Assembly (NCBI GenBank): GCA_013812565.1
Contig: JACCTF010001040.1
Span: forward strand, 1 to 8,722
Reading direction: 5' to 3'
DNA from: Pyrinomonadaceae bacterium
Lineage (GTDB): Bacteria > Acidobacteriota > Blastocatellia > Pyrinomonadales > Pyrinomonadaceae
Length of the DNA stretch: 8,722 nt
The stretch's first letter is position 1; every line of letters starts with the position of its first letter. Below are positions 1-6,625 of this stretch, piece after piece. Position numbers and translations under genes: made by a program. Under the pieces are notes generated by a model that saw only the letters and a program-made list of their open reading frames with translations, made no database searches and was not told the DNA's origin.

Positions 1-201
1 GTGCGGGGCGGCAGCGTGCATGGCGAGTGGCCGGGCCTCGGCAGCGATCGGTTATATGAGGAGCGCGACCTGGCGTTGACCACAGATTTTCGCGATGTAT
101 TCGGCGAAGTAGCACAAAAACATCTCGGCAACACTGATCTTCAGAAAGTCTTCCCTGGTTATGCTGCGCAGACTGCGAAGTTCCGTCACGTGCTTGGTTG
201 A
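1..201 (+). CDS. DUF1501 family protein, C-terminal fragment (5' end outside window)
   Basis: Reading frame 1 is open from the first base to a TGA at 199-201, giving 66 residues. The segment GEWPGL, then LYEERDLALTTDFRDVF, then VFPGY matches from memory the C-terminal end of DUF1501 proteins, which usually read W-P-G-L...L-Y-E-x-R-D-L-A-x-T-T-D-F-R and close with an F-P-G-Y motif. DUF1501 proteins are sulfatase-like, commonly exported by the Tat pathway and often encoded next to a DUF1800 gene; their function is not settled. The GTG at position 1 is an internal codon, because the family is several hundred residues long. The signal peptide and most of the domain lie before this window. The family call is fairly firm, since several motif residues fall in the right order, but only about 15% of a typical protein is visible. 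Confidence 0.82.
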   Translation: MRGGSVHGEWPGLGSDRLYEERDLALTTDFRDVFGEVAQKHLGNTDLQKVFPGYAAQTAKFRHVLG

Positions 202-391
<190 letters not shown>

Positions 392-1510
392 TTATGGCTT
401 CCAGGTCCAGCGGTGACGCTGCTGCCCCCAGACCGCCATCGCCAGCATGTATAGCGGCTGCGAAAGAAACCACAACGGCAGGTAGCGCAACAATCCGAGT
501 TGATTGAAGCGGCGGCACGCCGAGGTGTAAAGCAGCAGATCAACCCCGAGCTTGAGTGCGACCGTCATAACCCAGGTAAGCCGACTGATCCATCCGGCCC
601 ACGCCCACGCCGCGCCAAAGAGCACCGTCATGTTTGCCACTAGGGAGGCGAGGGCGTAAGTCATAAACAACGTATCGCTGCGAAAGTGGTGTGTGCCGCT
701 CGACGCCCACCTGGCGCGTTGGTTGCGAAAGGCACGCCAAGTCTTTTCCGGATAAGTGCGGTTACGCGCGCCCGTGTGATCGGCGTAGACGATCCGGCCC
801 ACCTCGGTCGTGCGCTTGATCAACTGTAACATCAACATGTCGTCGCCTGCGATACGGTGCATCACCGACGTATAGCCGCCGACGCGTTCGAAGGCGCTGC
901 GCCGGAAGGCGATGTTTTGACCCGACGCCCCGAGCGGATAAGTTAAGTTAGCGCTCGCCGCCATCATTGCCACGAGCGTCAGAAATTCAAACGCCTGCAC
1001 GCGCTCAAACAAGCTGCTTCCGTGATCGACGGTTAGTTCGGAGTAGCCGAGCACCATCGCAACATCCGGCTCGAAGTAGCGCACCGTCTCACTAATCCAA
1101 CCGGGCCGCACGCGGCAGTCGGCATCCGTTAGAAGCAACAACTCGCCGCGGCTCGCCTCAATACCTTTTTGCAGAGCTAACTTCTTCGGCGACATACCAA
1201 CCGGCACATCCCGTTGGTTGATAAGGCGGAGGCGTCCGGCATCAACACCGGCGGCGGTGCGGACTATCTCGGCGGTTGCATCGGTTGAGCGATCATCGAC
1301 GATGAGCACCTCATACGCTGGGTAAGTCTGCGCAGCCAAGTCATCAAGCAGGGGAGGTATCCGGTGCGCCTCGTTGCGCGCGGCGACGATCACGCTGACA
1401 AACGGCGCGGTCTCGTTGGCGGCCGGGGCGGGACGACGAAGCCCGAACCAGAGCCAGATGCCGCCGAGCACATAGACGGCGCTGGCGAGCCAGACGAATG
1501 CGGAGATCAT
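392..1510 (-). CDS. Membrane-anchored family 2 glycosyltransferase
   Basis: This 372-residue protein is an inverting GT-A fold glycosyltransferase of family GT2. It would transfer a sugar from a nucleotide sugar to a lipid or polysaccharide acceptor at the inner face of the membrane; neither substrate can be read from the sequence. A hydrophobic segment at about residues 2-23 is followed by the catalytic domain: SVIVAARNE near 39-47, DDRSTD (72-77), the metal-binding DAD in LLTDADC (129-131), SGQNIAFRR, GDD (222-224, likely catalytic base region) and QRARW (264-268, the Q/R-x-x-R-W motif typical of processive or hyaluronan/ceramide-type enzymes). Three further hydrophobic segments lie at about 282-306, 310-330 and 341-361. 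The ATG at 1510 was chosen; a TTG six bases upstream (1516) is the alternative. Neither has a clear Shine-Dalgarno site. The gene stands alone on its strand, divergent from the secreted-protein gene. Confidence 0.9.
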   Translation of the reverse strand: MISAFVWLASAVYVLGGIWLWFGLRRPAPAANETAPFVSVIVAARNEAHRIPPLLDDLAAQTYPAYEVLIVDDRSTDATAEIVRTAAGVDAGRLRLINQRDVPVGMSPKKLALQKGIEASRGELLLLTDADCRVRPGWISETVRYFEPDVAMVLGYSELTVDHGSSLFERVQAFEFLTLVAMMAASANLTYPLGASGQNIAFRRSAFERVGGYTSVMHRIAGDDMLMLQLIKRTTEVGRIVYADHTGARNRTYPEKTWRAFRNQRARWASSGTHHFRSDTLFMTYALASLVANMTVLFGAAWAWAGWISRLTWVMTVALKLGVDLLLYTSACRRFNQLGLLRYLPLWFLSQPLYMLAMAVWGQQRHRWTWKP

Positions 1511-1755
1511 TATCAAGGTGAAGTCTTCAGATGAATCGGCACTTGCCGTAAAGCTAGAAGCAAGGTGCGAATGCCGTATAACAGATTGCCCTCCGGCATC
1601 CTTAGTTCATTCAACAAGCGTGACAAATTTATTTCGACTCGCCTATTTATTTTGACTGAATCTTTTTGGGTTGATTTCTCGCGTTATATATGTAGACAGC
1701 AGTTTGGCTGTTGTGATCGGCAAATAAAGTTTGAAGGCTGTGAGAAGAATACAAA
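1511..1755. other. Divergent intergenic region, probable promoters for both flanking genes
   Basis: This 245-bp space separates the - strand glycosyltransferase from the + strand secreted-protein gene, so both must be transcribed from here or nearby. The part from about 1610 to 1700 is clearly AT-richer than the genes. It contains TTGACT (1652-1657), TTGATT (1671-1676) and TTATATATG (1684-1692), but no pair has the 16-18 bp spacing of a standard sigma-70 promoter, so I do not name one. A 65-codon open frame across 1565-1762 has no recognisable features and runs into the next gene; I regard it as chance. Confidence 0.4.
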
Positions 1756-2718
1756 ATGCTGAAAAGAAATTCACTGGCTTTACTGTCATTACTCTGTGCG
1801 GTTTTTATTTTTAACTCATCAACCGCGCAGGCGCAAGAAACCGAAGCGGCGGCCAACTCGGCGATCACCGCAGCTAAACTGCCCGCAGGCGCACAGCGCA
1901 TTATGCCCGCGAGCGTTCCGGCTGAGATCAGCGACGCGCTCAAAGAACTCGCGAACATGGGCGAGGGAAAAGTCGTGCAAGGCGATCGGGAAGTGCTGCC
2001 GTGGTCGGGCGGCGGATACCGTAGAGCGAACGCGGCAACTCTGATGCGACAAGTGCAAAACGGTTTGCAAGCGCAGGGCTGGACGTACGAAGTAGGTGGA
2101 ACAGAAGGCGACCTTACGATCTTTACTGTTTTGAAAGAAACCCCGACGCGGCGCTCCCTGATCGGATTTTACGTTCCGACCGATGCCGCGCTGGTTGTGG
2201 CTTGGACAGAGGTCTTGCGTGCGGACAATCGAACCAACGCGGTTGAAAACAACGCCCAGATTGAAAAGGTCGTATCGTCGTCCGTTTCCAAATCGGAGAG
2301 TCCGCGCGAGTTCGTCGGCACGTGGACAAACGGCGGGATGTCAATGTTGCTTGAACGCAACACCGTGACGGGCTCGACCACGCCGCGTAACGGTTCCACA
2401 TTCAAGTACGTTTTCACCCACGACAAACGTTTCGAGTCCATCGGTATGATTCAATCAACGATGTACGGCTGCACGACGACGCTGTTCAACGACAAGCGCG
2501 GCCGCGTCGAGATCAACGGCTCGCAATTGATGCTTGTGCCGAGCAAGAATTTTTGGCGACAACAAAACAGTTGTGCGCCGAACAGCACGAAAGAAAGAGA
2601 CTACACGCTGGAGCGCGAAACTTTCGAGTGGCGCACCAAGACGGACGAATATGGCGAGAAATATATATGTCTGACAAACGCGAAAGGCGAAAGATGTTAC
2701 CGGCTGGAAGATAAATAA
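1756..2718 (+). CDS. Secreted protein of unknown function, lipocalin-like C-terminal half
   Basis: The 320-residue product begins with a clear Sec signal peptide: KR at 3-4, a hydrophobic core at about 7-20, and a likely signal peptidase I site after AQA at residue 26. No lipobox cysteine is present, so it should be a soluble periplasmic or secreted protein. The N-terminal half (about 45-155) has mixed alpha/beta character with no motif I recognise. A linker rich in Ser, Asn and Lys (about 157-184) leads to a second part starting FVGTW (186-190) that looks like a strand-rich, lipocalin-type barrel. The start of that barrel carries G-x-W, which is common in lipocalin-like domains. Four cysteines in this part (239, 273, 305, 314) could form two disulfides, in keeping with export. 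The gene is 33 bp upstream of the O-methyltransferase gene and probably leads that transcription unit. The barrel assignment is inference from pattern only. Confidence 0.78.
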   Translation: MLKRNSLALLSLLCAVFIFNSSTAQAQETEAAANSAITAAKLPAGAQRIMPASVPAEISDALKELANMGEGKVVQGDREVLPWSGGGYRRANAATLMRQVQNGLQAQGWTYEVGGTEGDLTIFTVLKETPTRRSLIGFYVPTDAALVVAWTEVLRADNRTNAVENNAQIEKVVSSSVSKSESPREFVGTWTNGGMSMLLERNTVTGSTTPRNGSTFKYVFTHDKRFESIGMIQSTMYGCTTTLFNDKRGRVEINGSQLMLVPSKNFWRQQNSCAPNSTKERDYTLERETFEWRTKTDEYGEKYICLTNAKGERCYRLEDK

Positions 2719-2738
2719 ACTTACCCAAATCACCTTAT

Positions 2739-2743
2739 AGGAG
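2739..2743 (+). promoter_or_regulatory. Shine-Dalgarno site of the O-methyltransferase gene
   Basis: AGGAG lies eight bases before the ATG at 2752, a near-ideal spacing. It fixes the start of the methyltransferase gene and shows it is independently translated despite the short 33-bp gap after the preceding stop codon. Confidence 0.75.
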
Positions 2744-2751
2744 CGACAAAC

Positions 2752-3783
2752 ATGAACACTAATCAACACAACGCGGCGCAACCATCACCGACCGAAGCGG
2801 TACTGCAAATGATGTCGGGCTTCTGGATTTCACGCGGAATTTACGTCGTCGCTAAGCTCGGTCTGGCCGATCACTTGCGCGACGGAGCTAAAACCGCCGC
2901 CGAACTTGCCGCCGCCACTGACACACACGCCGATTCGCTCAATCGCGTGATGCGAATGCTGGCAACAGCAGGCGTGTTTCGGCATGAGGGCGAAGACCGG
3001 TTCGCCTTAACGCCGCTGGCGGAAACCCTGCTCACCGACGCGCCCAATTCACTACGATGGTTTGCCATCGTCGAAATGGGCGATGAGCATTACGAAGCTT
3101 GGGGAAACTTTCTGCACTCTGTCAAAACCGGCGAGATTGCGTTTGATAGTCATTTCGGAATGAACATCTGGGAATATTACGAGCAGCACCCGGAGAACGC
3201 CCGCAACTTTAATAACTCAATGACGAACACGACACAGTTCGTAACGCAGGCCGTCGTCGAGGCTTACGATTTTTCCGGTTGTCAAAAGTTAATTGATGTC
3301 GGCGGCGGTTTGGGCAGTATGACGGCGGCGATCCTGCGGGCGAATCCGCATCTCGCGGGCGTCGTGTTTGACGCGCCCTCGGTCGTTGAGAAATCCAAAA
3401 AATTGCTCGCCGAAGCGGGAGTCGGCGAACGCTGTGAGGCGGTGGGTGGCGACTTTTTCGAGTCAGTTCCGGCGGGCGGCGACGTTTATACGATGCGCTG
3501 GATTATTCACGATTGGGACGACGAGCGTTCGTTGAAGATTCTGAAGAACATCCGGCGGGTGATGCCTGAAAACGGCAAGCTTCTGCTCGTCGAAGCCATC
3601 GTGCCGTCGGACGGACAACCACATCTCAGTAAATTTATGGACTTGATTATGTTGACGATGACCGGCGGGCGCGAGCGCACTGAGAGCGAATACGCGATTC
3701 TTTTTGCCAAAGCCGGATTCAAGCTGTCGCGTGTCGTCCCAACGGCTACGGAATTCTGCATCATCGAAGCCGTCACCGCTTGA
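2752..3783 (+). CDS. SAM-dependent O-methyltransferase, plant/CrtF (family 2) type
   Basis: This 343-residue enzyme has the two-part build of the O-methyltransferase family that includes plant caffeate/acetylserotonin methyltransferases, bacterial CrtF and polyketide tailoring enzymes. Residues about 15-95 form the winged-helix dimerisation domain. The SAM-binding Rossmann domain follows, with LIDVGGGLG (180-188), the acidic end of strand 2 in FDAP (206-209), GDFFESVP (233-240) and the catalytic HDWDD box (253-257), in which His253 would be the general base. LLLVEAIVP (277-285) supplies the usual late-strand Glu. Length and motif spacing are normal, so the enzyme looks intact. It would methylate a hydroxyl group of a small, probably aromatic or polyketide-like substrate in the cytoplasm; the substrate cannot be deduced. 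The next gene, a GNAT acetyltransferase, follows after 74 bp and may be cotranscribed. No biosynthetic core enzyme is nearby. Confidence 0.92.
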   Translation: MNTNQHNAAQPSPTEAVLQMMSGFWISRGIYVVAKLGLADHLRDGAKTAAELAAATDTHADSLNRVMRMLATAGVFRHEGEDRFALTPLAETLLTDAPNSLRWFAIVEMGDEHYEAWGNFLHSVKTGEIAFDSHFGMNIWEYYEQHPENARNFNNSMTNTTQFVTQAVVEAYDFSGCQKLIDVGGGLGSMTAAILRANPHLAGVVFDAPSVVEKSKKLLAEAGVGERCEAVGGDFFESVPAGGDVYTMRWIIHDWDDERSLKILKNIRRVMPENGKLLLVEAIVPSDGQPHLSKFMDLIMLTMTGGRERTESEYAILFAKAGFKLSRVVPTATEFCIIEAVTA

Positions 3784-3840
3784 ACAATCGTTTCGCCCAA
3801 TCTTTCGGACTCAAACGGCGCGTCAGGTAAGAAAACGAAA

Positions 3841-3846
3841 AAGGAG
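3841..3846 (+). promoter_or_regulatory. Shine-Dalgarno site that decides the GNAT start
   Basis: AAGGAG sits only two bases before the first in-frame ATG (3849), which is too close for normal initiation. It is 11 bases before the second ATG (3858), which is acceptable. The second ATG is therefore preferred as the start of the acetyltransferase. Confidence 0.65.
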
Positions 3847-3857
3847 TAATGACAAAA

Positions 3858-4718
3858 ATGAACATTCGTCACGTAACCGTTGCCGACACCGAAAACTGCG
3901 GCCGGGTTATCTACAAAGCTTTCTGCGGCATTGCCGACAAACATAATTTCCCGCACGACTTCCCGTCGCTCGATGCCGCGCTGCAGATGGCGCAAATGTC
4001 AATCGCTAACCCCGATATTGACGGATTTGTGGCCGAAGACGACGGGCAATTTCTCGGCTCAAATTTTTTATGGCGACAAAATAGAATTGCCGGAGTCGGC
4101 CCGATCACGGTTGACCCGGACGCGCAGGCAAGAGGCGTCGGCAGACGTTTGATGCAAGTCGTCATCGAACGCGGGAAGGATGCGTCGGGCATTCGCCTTG
4201 TGCAAGACGCTTTCAACACAACATCGATGTCGTTGTATGCCAGCTTGGGATTTGATGTCGTCGAGCCGCTCGTGATTATGCAGGGCACTCCGGCGGGCGA
4301 AGCGTCATCGCAGAAGGCTGAAGTCCGTCCGCTCGAAGAAAAAGATTTCGACGCTTGCGCCGAACTGTGCCGGAAGGCTCACGGTTTCGACCGCGACAAC
4401 GAACTGAAACTAATCATTAAGATGTCTCCCACTTTCATCGCCGTGCGCGAGAATCGCGTCGTCGCTTACGCTTCTGCTCCGACTTTTTGGCAGATGAATC
4501 ACGCCGTCGCCGAAACCACCGAAGATATGCAAAGTTTGCTTTCCGGCGCGGCGCGTTTAACCGGACAGCCGCTCGCGTTTCTGCTTCCGACGCGTCAAGC
4601 CAAGCTGTTCCGCTGGTGTTTAAGTCAAGGATTAAGAGTCGTGAAGCCGATGACTTTAATGGCGATGGGCGAATACCGAGAGCCGCGCGGATGTTTCCTT
4701 CCTTCGGTTTTGTATTGA
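3858..4718 (+). CDS. GNAT family N-acetyltransferase with extra C-terminal domain
   Basis: The product is 286 residues from the ATG at 3858 (289 from the ATG at 3849, which is too near the ribosome binding site). Residues about 1-143 form a GCN5-related acetyltransferase domain. The acetyl-CoA pyrophosphate loop is visible as VDPDAQARGVGRRLM (about 85-99), fitting the Q/R-x-x-G-x-G/A rule, and SMSLYASLGF (about 123-132) is the usual motif B region. A second, degenerate GNAT-like half follows (about 154-286), with R-P-L-x-x-x-D opening it, VVAYASA in the middle and a GEYREPRGCFLPSVLY tail. Such tandem GNAT proteins usually have one active half, here the first. It would transfer acetyl from acetyl-CoA to an amine; the acceptor is unknown. 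It shares a strand with the O-methyltransferase upstream and ends tail to tail with the PP-loop ATPase gene. Confidence 0.88.
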   Translation: MNIRHVTVADTENCGRVIYKAFCGIADKHNFPHDFPSLDAALQMAQMSIANPDIDGFVAEDDGQFLGSNFLWRQNRIAGVGPITVDPDAQARGVGRRLMQVVIERGKDASGIRLVQDAFNTTSMSLYASLGFDVVEPLVIMQGTPAGEASSQKAEVRPLEEKDFDACAELCRKAHGFDRDNELKLIIKMSPTFIAVRENRVVAYASAPTFWQMNHAVAETTEDMQSLLSGAARLTGQPLAFLLPTRQAKLFRWCLSQGLRVVKPMTLMAMGEYREPRGCFLPSVLY

Positions 4719-4831
4719 TCATTTAAGGACGGCTATCGTTTCGGAGCGACCGGCGGCAGAGATTATCGTTTTATTTTCTGCTTAAAAATCTTTCGGCGGT
4801 CGAAACTTTAATATTGAACGACAGGCAGTTC

Positions 4832-5494
4832 TTAAACACTCGGTAGCAAATCGCGGAAGTAGTGATCATCTCTGAAAACAGTTTCGCCGACACTAAATTT
4901 GATCTCATCTTTGAACAGCGGGCCGCTGAAAACAAAGCTATGAAACTCGCCGTTCTCTCCGCACGGATCGACGGTTGGTGGAAGCGCTGCGAGGAAATAG
5001 TCATCAATGATTCTTCCGGCGAAGGAAGCATCAAGCTGCTTTGAATTAACACAGGTGACAACAGCCTTGAAGCCTTGCCCGATAAACTCTTTGATGAGTT
5101 CGGTCGTGTTCCGCTGCCAGATAGGATACAAGCCGCGCATCCCTACACGGGCCAGCAACTGTTCACGGTACAAACGGATGTCTTCGAGAAACAGGTCGCC
5201 GAAGGCCACCGTATCAATGCCAGCCTCACGGTGTGCGGCAAGCGCCTCGGTCATCTTCGCTTCATACTCTCGGTTGCAGGCACGCTTCGGAATGGTCACT
5301 TGATGAAGCGGCAAGCCTAAGGAGACAGCCTGCTGTTCGAGCAGCAAGCGCCGGACGCCGTGCATTTGGATACGGTCATCGTCGCCGGTGATCGTGGTCA
5401 GCAAAGCCGTCACATGCTGATCCCGCTGCCAAATTCCACGAAGCGCCATCGCGCTGTCTTTACCGCCGCTCCACGAGAGTAGCACCGTTCTCAA
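4832..5494 (-). CDS. PP-loop ATPase, DUF71 / diphthine-ammonia-ligase-like
   Basis: The 220-residue product opens with LLSWSGGKDSAMA, the PP-loop (SGGKDS, residues 9-14) that binds ATP pyrophosphate in adenylating N-type ATPases. Other family marks are GDLFLEDIR, LYPIWQRNT, the short motif TCVNSKQLD and GENGEFHSF (about 179-187), which leads into VFSGPLF and is a hallmark of DUF71 (COG2102). The length is typical for single-domain members. In archaea and eukaryotes this family (Dph6) amidates diphthine on elongation factor 2. Bacteria lack diphthamide, so the bacterial substrate must differ; some DUF71 members have been linked to cobalamin salvage, which nothing here supports. The start is a TTG at 5494 with AAGG three bases upstream; a GTG three codons in (5485) is the alternative and would still keep the PP-loop. 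The gene is monocistronic, divergent from birA. Confidence 0.88.
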   Translation of the reverse strand: MRTVLLSWSGGKDSAMALRGIWQRDQHVTALLTTITGDDDRIQMHGVRRLLLEQQAVSLGLPLHQVTIPKRACNREYEAKMTEALAAHREAGIDTVAFGDLFLEDIRLYREQLLARVGMRGLYPIWQRNTTELIKEFIGQGFKAVVTCVNSKQLDASFAGRIIDDYFLAALPPTVDPCGENGEFHSFVFSGPLFKDEIKFSVGETVFRDDHYFRDLLPSV

Positions 5495-5775
5495 TGACCT
5501 TATATTGATAGACTTGATTGAAGATTTGGAAAAATCCTGCGGATAATAACATGTTCAGCGAACGATGAACGCTGCACGAATCGATAGAACTAAACCACTC
5601 GACAGAACTAAACCACGTAGGAACGGCACACGAAGAAGTGTGTGTTTGCAGAGGCGTTCCATATGGCAACTTGAAATAAGCTTTCACAAGTGAGAGTTGC
5701 GACTGAAGAACAGGCACGCGGCAATGCTAGACTGTCTTCATCTTTTCAAATCGCCAATCGGCAACTTAAAATCTC
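5495..5775. other. Divergent intergenic region between DUF71 gene and birA
   Basis: These 281 bp should carry promoters for the leftward ATPase gene and the rightward birA series. A possible sigma-70 promoter for birA is TTGAAG (5518-5523), 18 bp, GATAAT (5542-5547); it would leave a leader of over 200 nt, so it is a weak candidate. A two-copy 18-bp tandem repeat lies at 5581-5616. A - strand open frame (5460-5717) crosses the region and overlaps the ATPase start. It shows no family features and I do not call it a gene. Confidence 0.35.
5581..5616. repeat. Two-copy 18-bp tandem repeat
   Basis: TCGATAGAACTAAACCAC (5581-5598) is followed at once by TCGACAGAACTAAACCAC (5599-5616), identical at 17 of 18 bases. 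It lies between the divergent ATPase and birA genes, about 160 bp before the birA start. Direct repeats in a promoter region can be binding sites for a regulator, but a chance slippage duplication is equally possible. The unit itself is not palindromic. Confidence 0.7.
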
Positions 5776-6552
5776 ATGTCTCTCCAAGCAATTATTCTGC
5801 GTTTCGATTCGCTGCCTTCAACTAACACCGAGGCTGCCGGACAAGCGATGCGCGGCGCATCCGAAGGCTTGTGCATCGTCGCGCGTGAGCAGACAGCGGG
5901 GCGTGGTCGGCACGAACGCCGATGGGTTTCACCCGCGGACGCCGGTCTCTACTTCAGCATCGTGCTGCGCCCACGCTTTGAACTGCGTCAGTGGCCGCTC
6001 ATCACATTGATGGCCGCGCTCGCCGTACATGACGCGCTCGTCGAAGCGTGCGATCTGCACACAGACATCAAATGGCCGAACGACATCTATGCGGAGGATC
6101 GTAAACTGGGCGGCATTCTGGCGGAGACACTTGAAACCGAAACAGGACGCGCCGTGATTCTCGGCATCGGGCTAAACTTAAGCGACAGAGTTTTGCCGCA
6201 TGAGCTTCAAGCAAGCGCTGCTTCCGTTGAAGCCGTCACGGGCAACCGGCCTGACACGGAAGCCTTGCTGCGCGCTCTGGTGCGTGCCGTCGCCCTTCGC
6301 TACTCGAATCTTCATTCACCAAACGGTGCGGAGCAAACGCTTGAAGAATGGACGAAACGCTCGTCCTACGCCGAAGGAAAGCGGGTGCGCGTCAGCGTAG
6401 GCGCGGAAGTCTTCGAAGGCACAACGCGCGGCCTTGCGATTGATGGCGCTCTTCGGGTAGAAACCGATGCGGAAGAAATCAGAACAGTGCGCGCCGGAGA
6501 TGTCACGGCACTGCGGCGCGCGAGCACTAAGAAAGGGATGAGCGATGAGTAA
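5776..6552 (+). CDS. birA: Biotin--[acetyl-CoA-carboxylase] ligase, monofunctional
   Basis: This 258-residue enzyme activates biotin with ATP to biotinyl-AMP and attaches it to the conserved lysine of biotin carboxyl carrier domains, such as AccB of acetyl-CoA carboxylase. Family motifs fall in order: DSLPSTNTEA (11-20), the biotinyl-AMP loop QTAGRGRHERRW (39-50), KWPNDIY (99-105) with the catalytic lysine, KLGGILAE (110-117) and GIGLN (130-134). The small SH3-like C-terminal domain spans about 200-245. The N-terminal winged-helix DNA-binding domain of E. coli BirA is absent, so this is a class I ligase that should not repress biotin genes. The ATG at 5776 has no strong Shine-Dalgarno site. 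The final four codons (Met-Ser-Asp-Glu) and the TAA are formed by the left arm of repeat element B, so the native C-terminus has been overwritten. coaX follows on the same strand, a common pairing. Confidence 0.95.
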   Translation: MSLQAIILRFDSLPSTNTEAAGQAMRGASEGLCIVAREQTAGRGRHERRWVSPADAGLYFSIVLRPRFELRQWPLITLMAALAVHDALVEACDLHTDIKWPNDIYAEDRKLGGILAETLETETGRAVILGIGLNLSDRVLPHELQASAASVEAVTGNRPDTEALLRALVRAVALRYSNLHSPNGAEQTLEEWTKRSSYAEGKRVRVSVGAEVFEGTTRGLAIDGALRVETDAEEIRTVRAGDVTALRRASTKKGMSDE

Positions 6553-6617
6553 TGAGTCATGAGTAAAAAACTTGCTCATTACTCATCGCTCATTACTCAT
6601 CGCTCATTACTCATCGC
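6537..6617. repeat. Heptamer inverted-repeat element B between birA and coaX
   Basis: The left arm holds four 7-bp units, GATGAGC, GATGAGT, AATGAGT, CATGAGT (6537-6564). The right arm alternates TCATTAC and TCATCGC three times (6576-6617), that is, three copies of a 14-bp unit. Bases 6538-6556 and 6575-6593 are perfect 19-bp inverted repeats (right copy CTCATTACTCATCGCTCAT) around an 18-nt loop containing an A6 run. The hairpin would be long but only moderately GC-rich and has no T-run after it, so it is not a textbook terminator. The element covers the birA stop codon and nearly the whole 73-bp gap to coaX. Confidence 0.88.
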
Positions 6618-6625
6618 TGATCTAT

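Noticed and set aside
1565..1762. 65-codon open frame upstream of the secreted-protein gene
   Set aside because: Composition is odd (many Phe, Arg, Cys), it overlaps the next start codon, and no ribosome binding site or family motif is seen.
1647..1958. 103-codon minus-strand frame over the signal-peptide region
   Set aside because: Its apparent Ala/Ser-rich start is the complement of the GC-rich secreted-protein gene; no independent support.
3507..3995. 162-codon minus-strand frame across the methyltransferase/GNAT junction
   Set aside because: It is antisense to two well-supported genes and crosses their boundary, as shadow frames in GC-rich DNA often do.
4719..4831. Possible bidirectional terminator between GNAT and DUF71 genes
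   Set aside because: Only a six-base complement (CGACCG with CGGTCG) around a loop of more than 30 nt was found; T-rich stretches exist, but no convincing stem-loop.
5518..5547. Sigma-70 promoter TTGAAG-18 bp-GATAAT for birA
   Set aside because: The match is only approximate and would give a leader of over 200 nt; it is mentioned in the intergenic entry but not called as a feature.
5460..5717. 85-codon minus-strand frame upstream of and overlapping the DUF71 gene
   Set aside because: No motifs, a different frame from the ATPase, and the 18-bp repeat within it reads as a simple duplicated WFSSVE/WFSSID segment, which is consistent with chance openness.
6572..6625. 18-residue N-terminal extension of CoaX from the TTG at 6572
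   Set aside because: These codons are the heptamers of element B, and the phosphate-binding loop of the family follows directly after the ATG at 6626.
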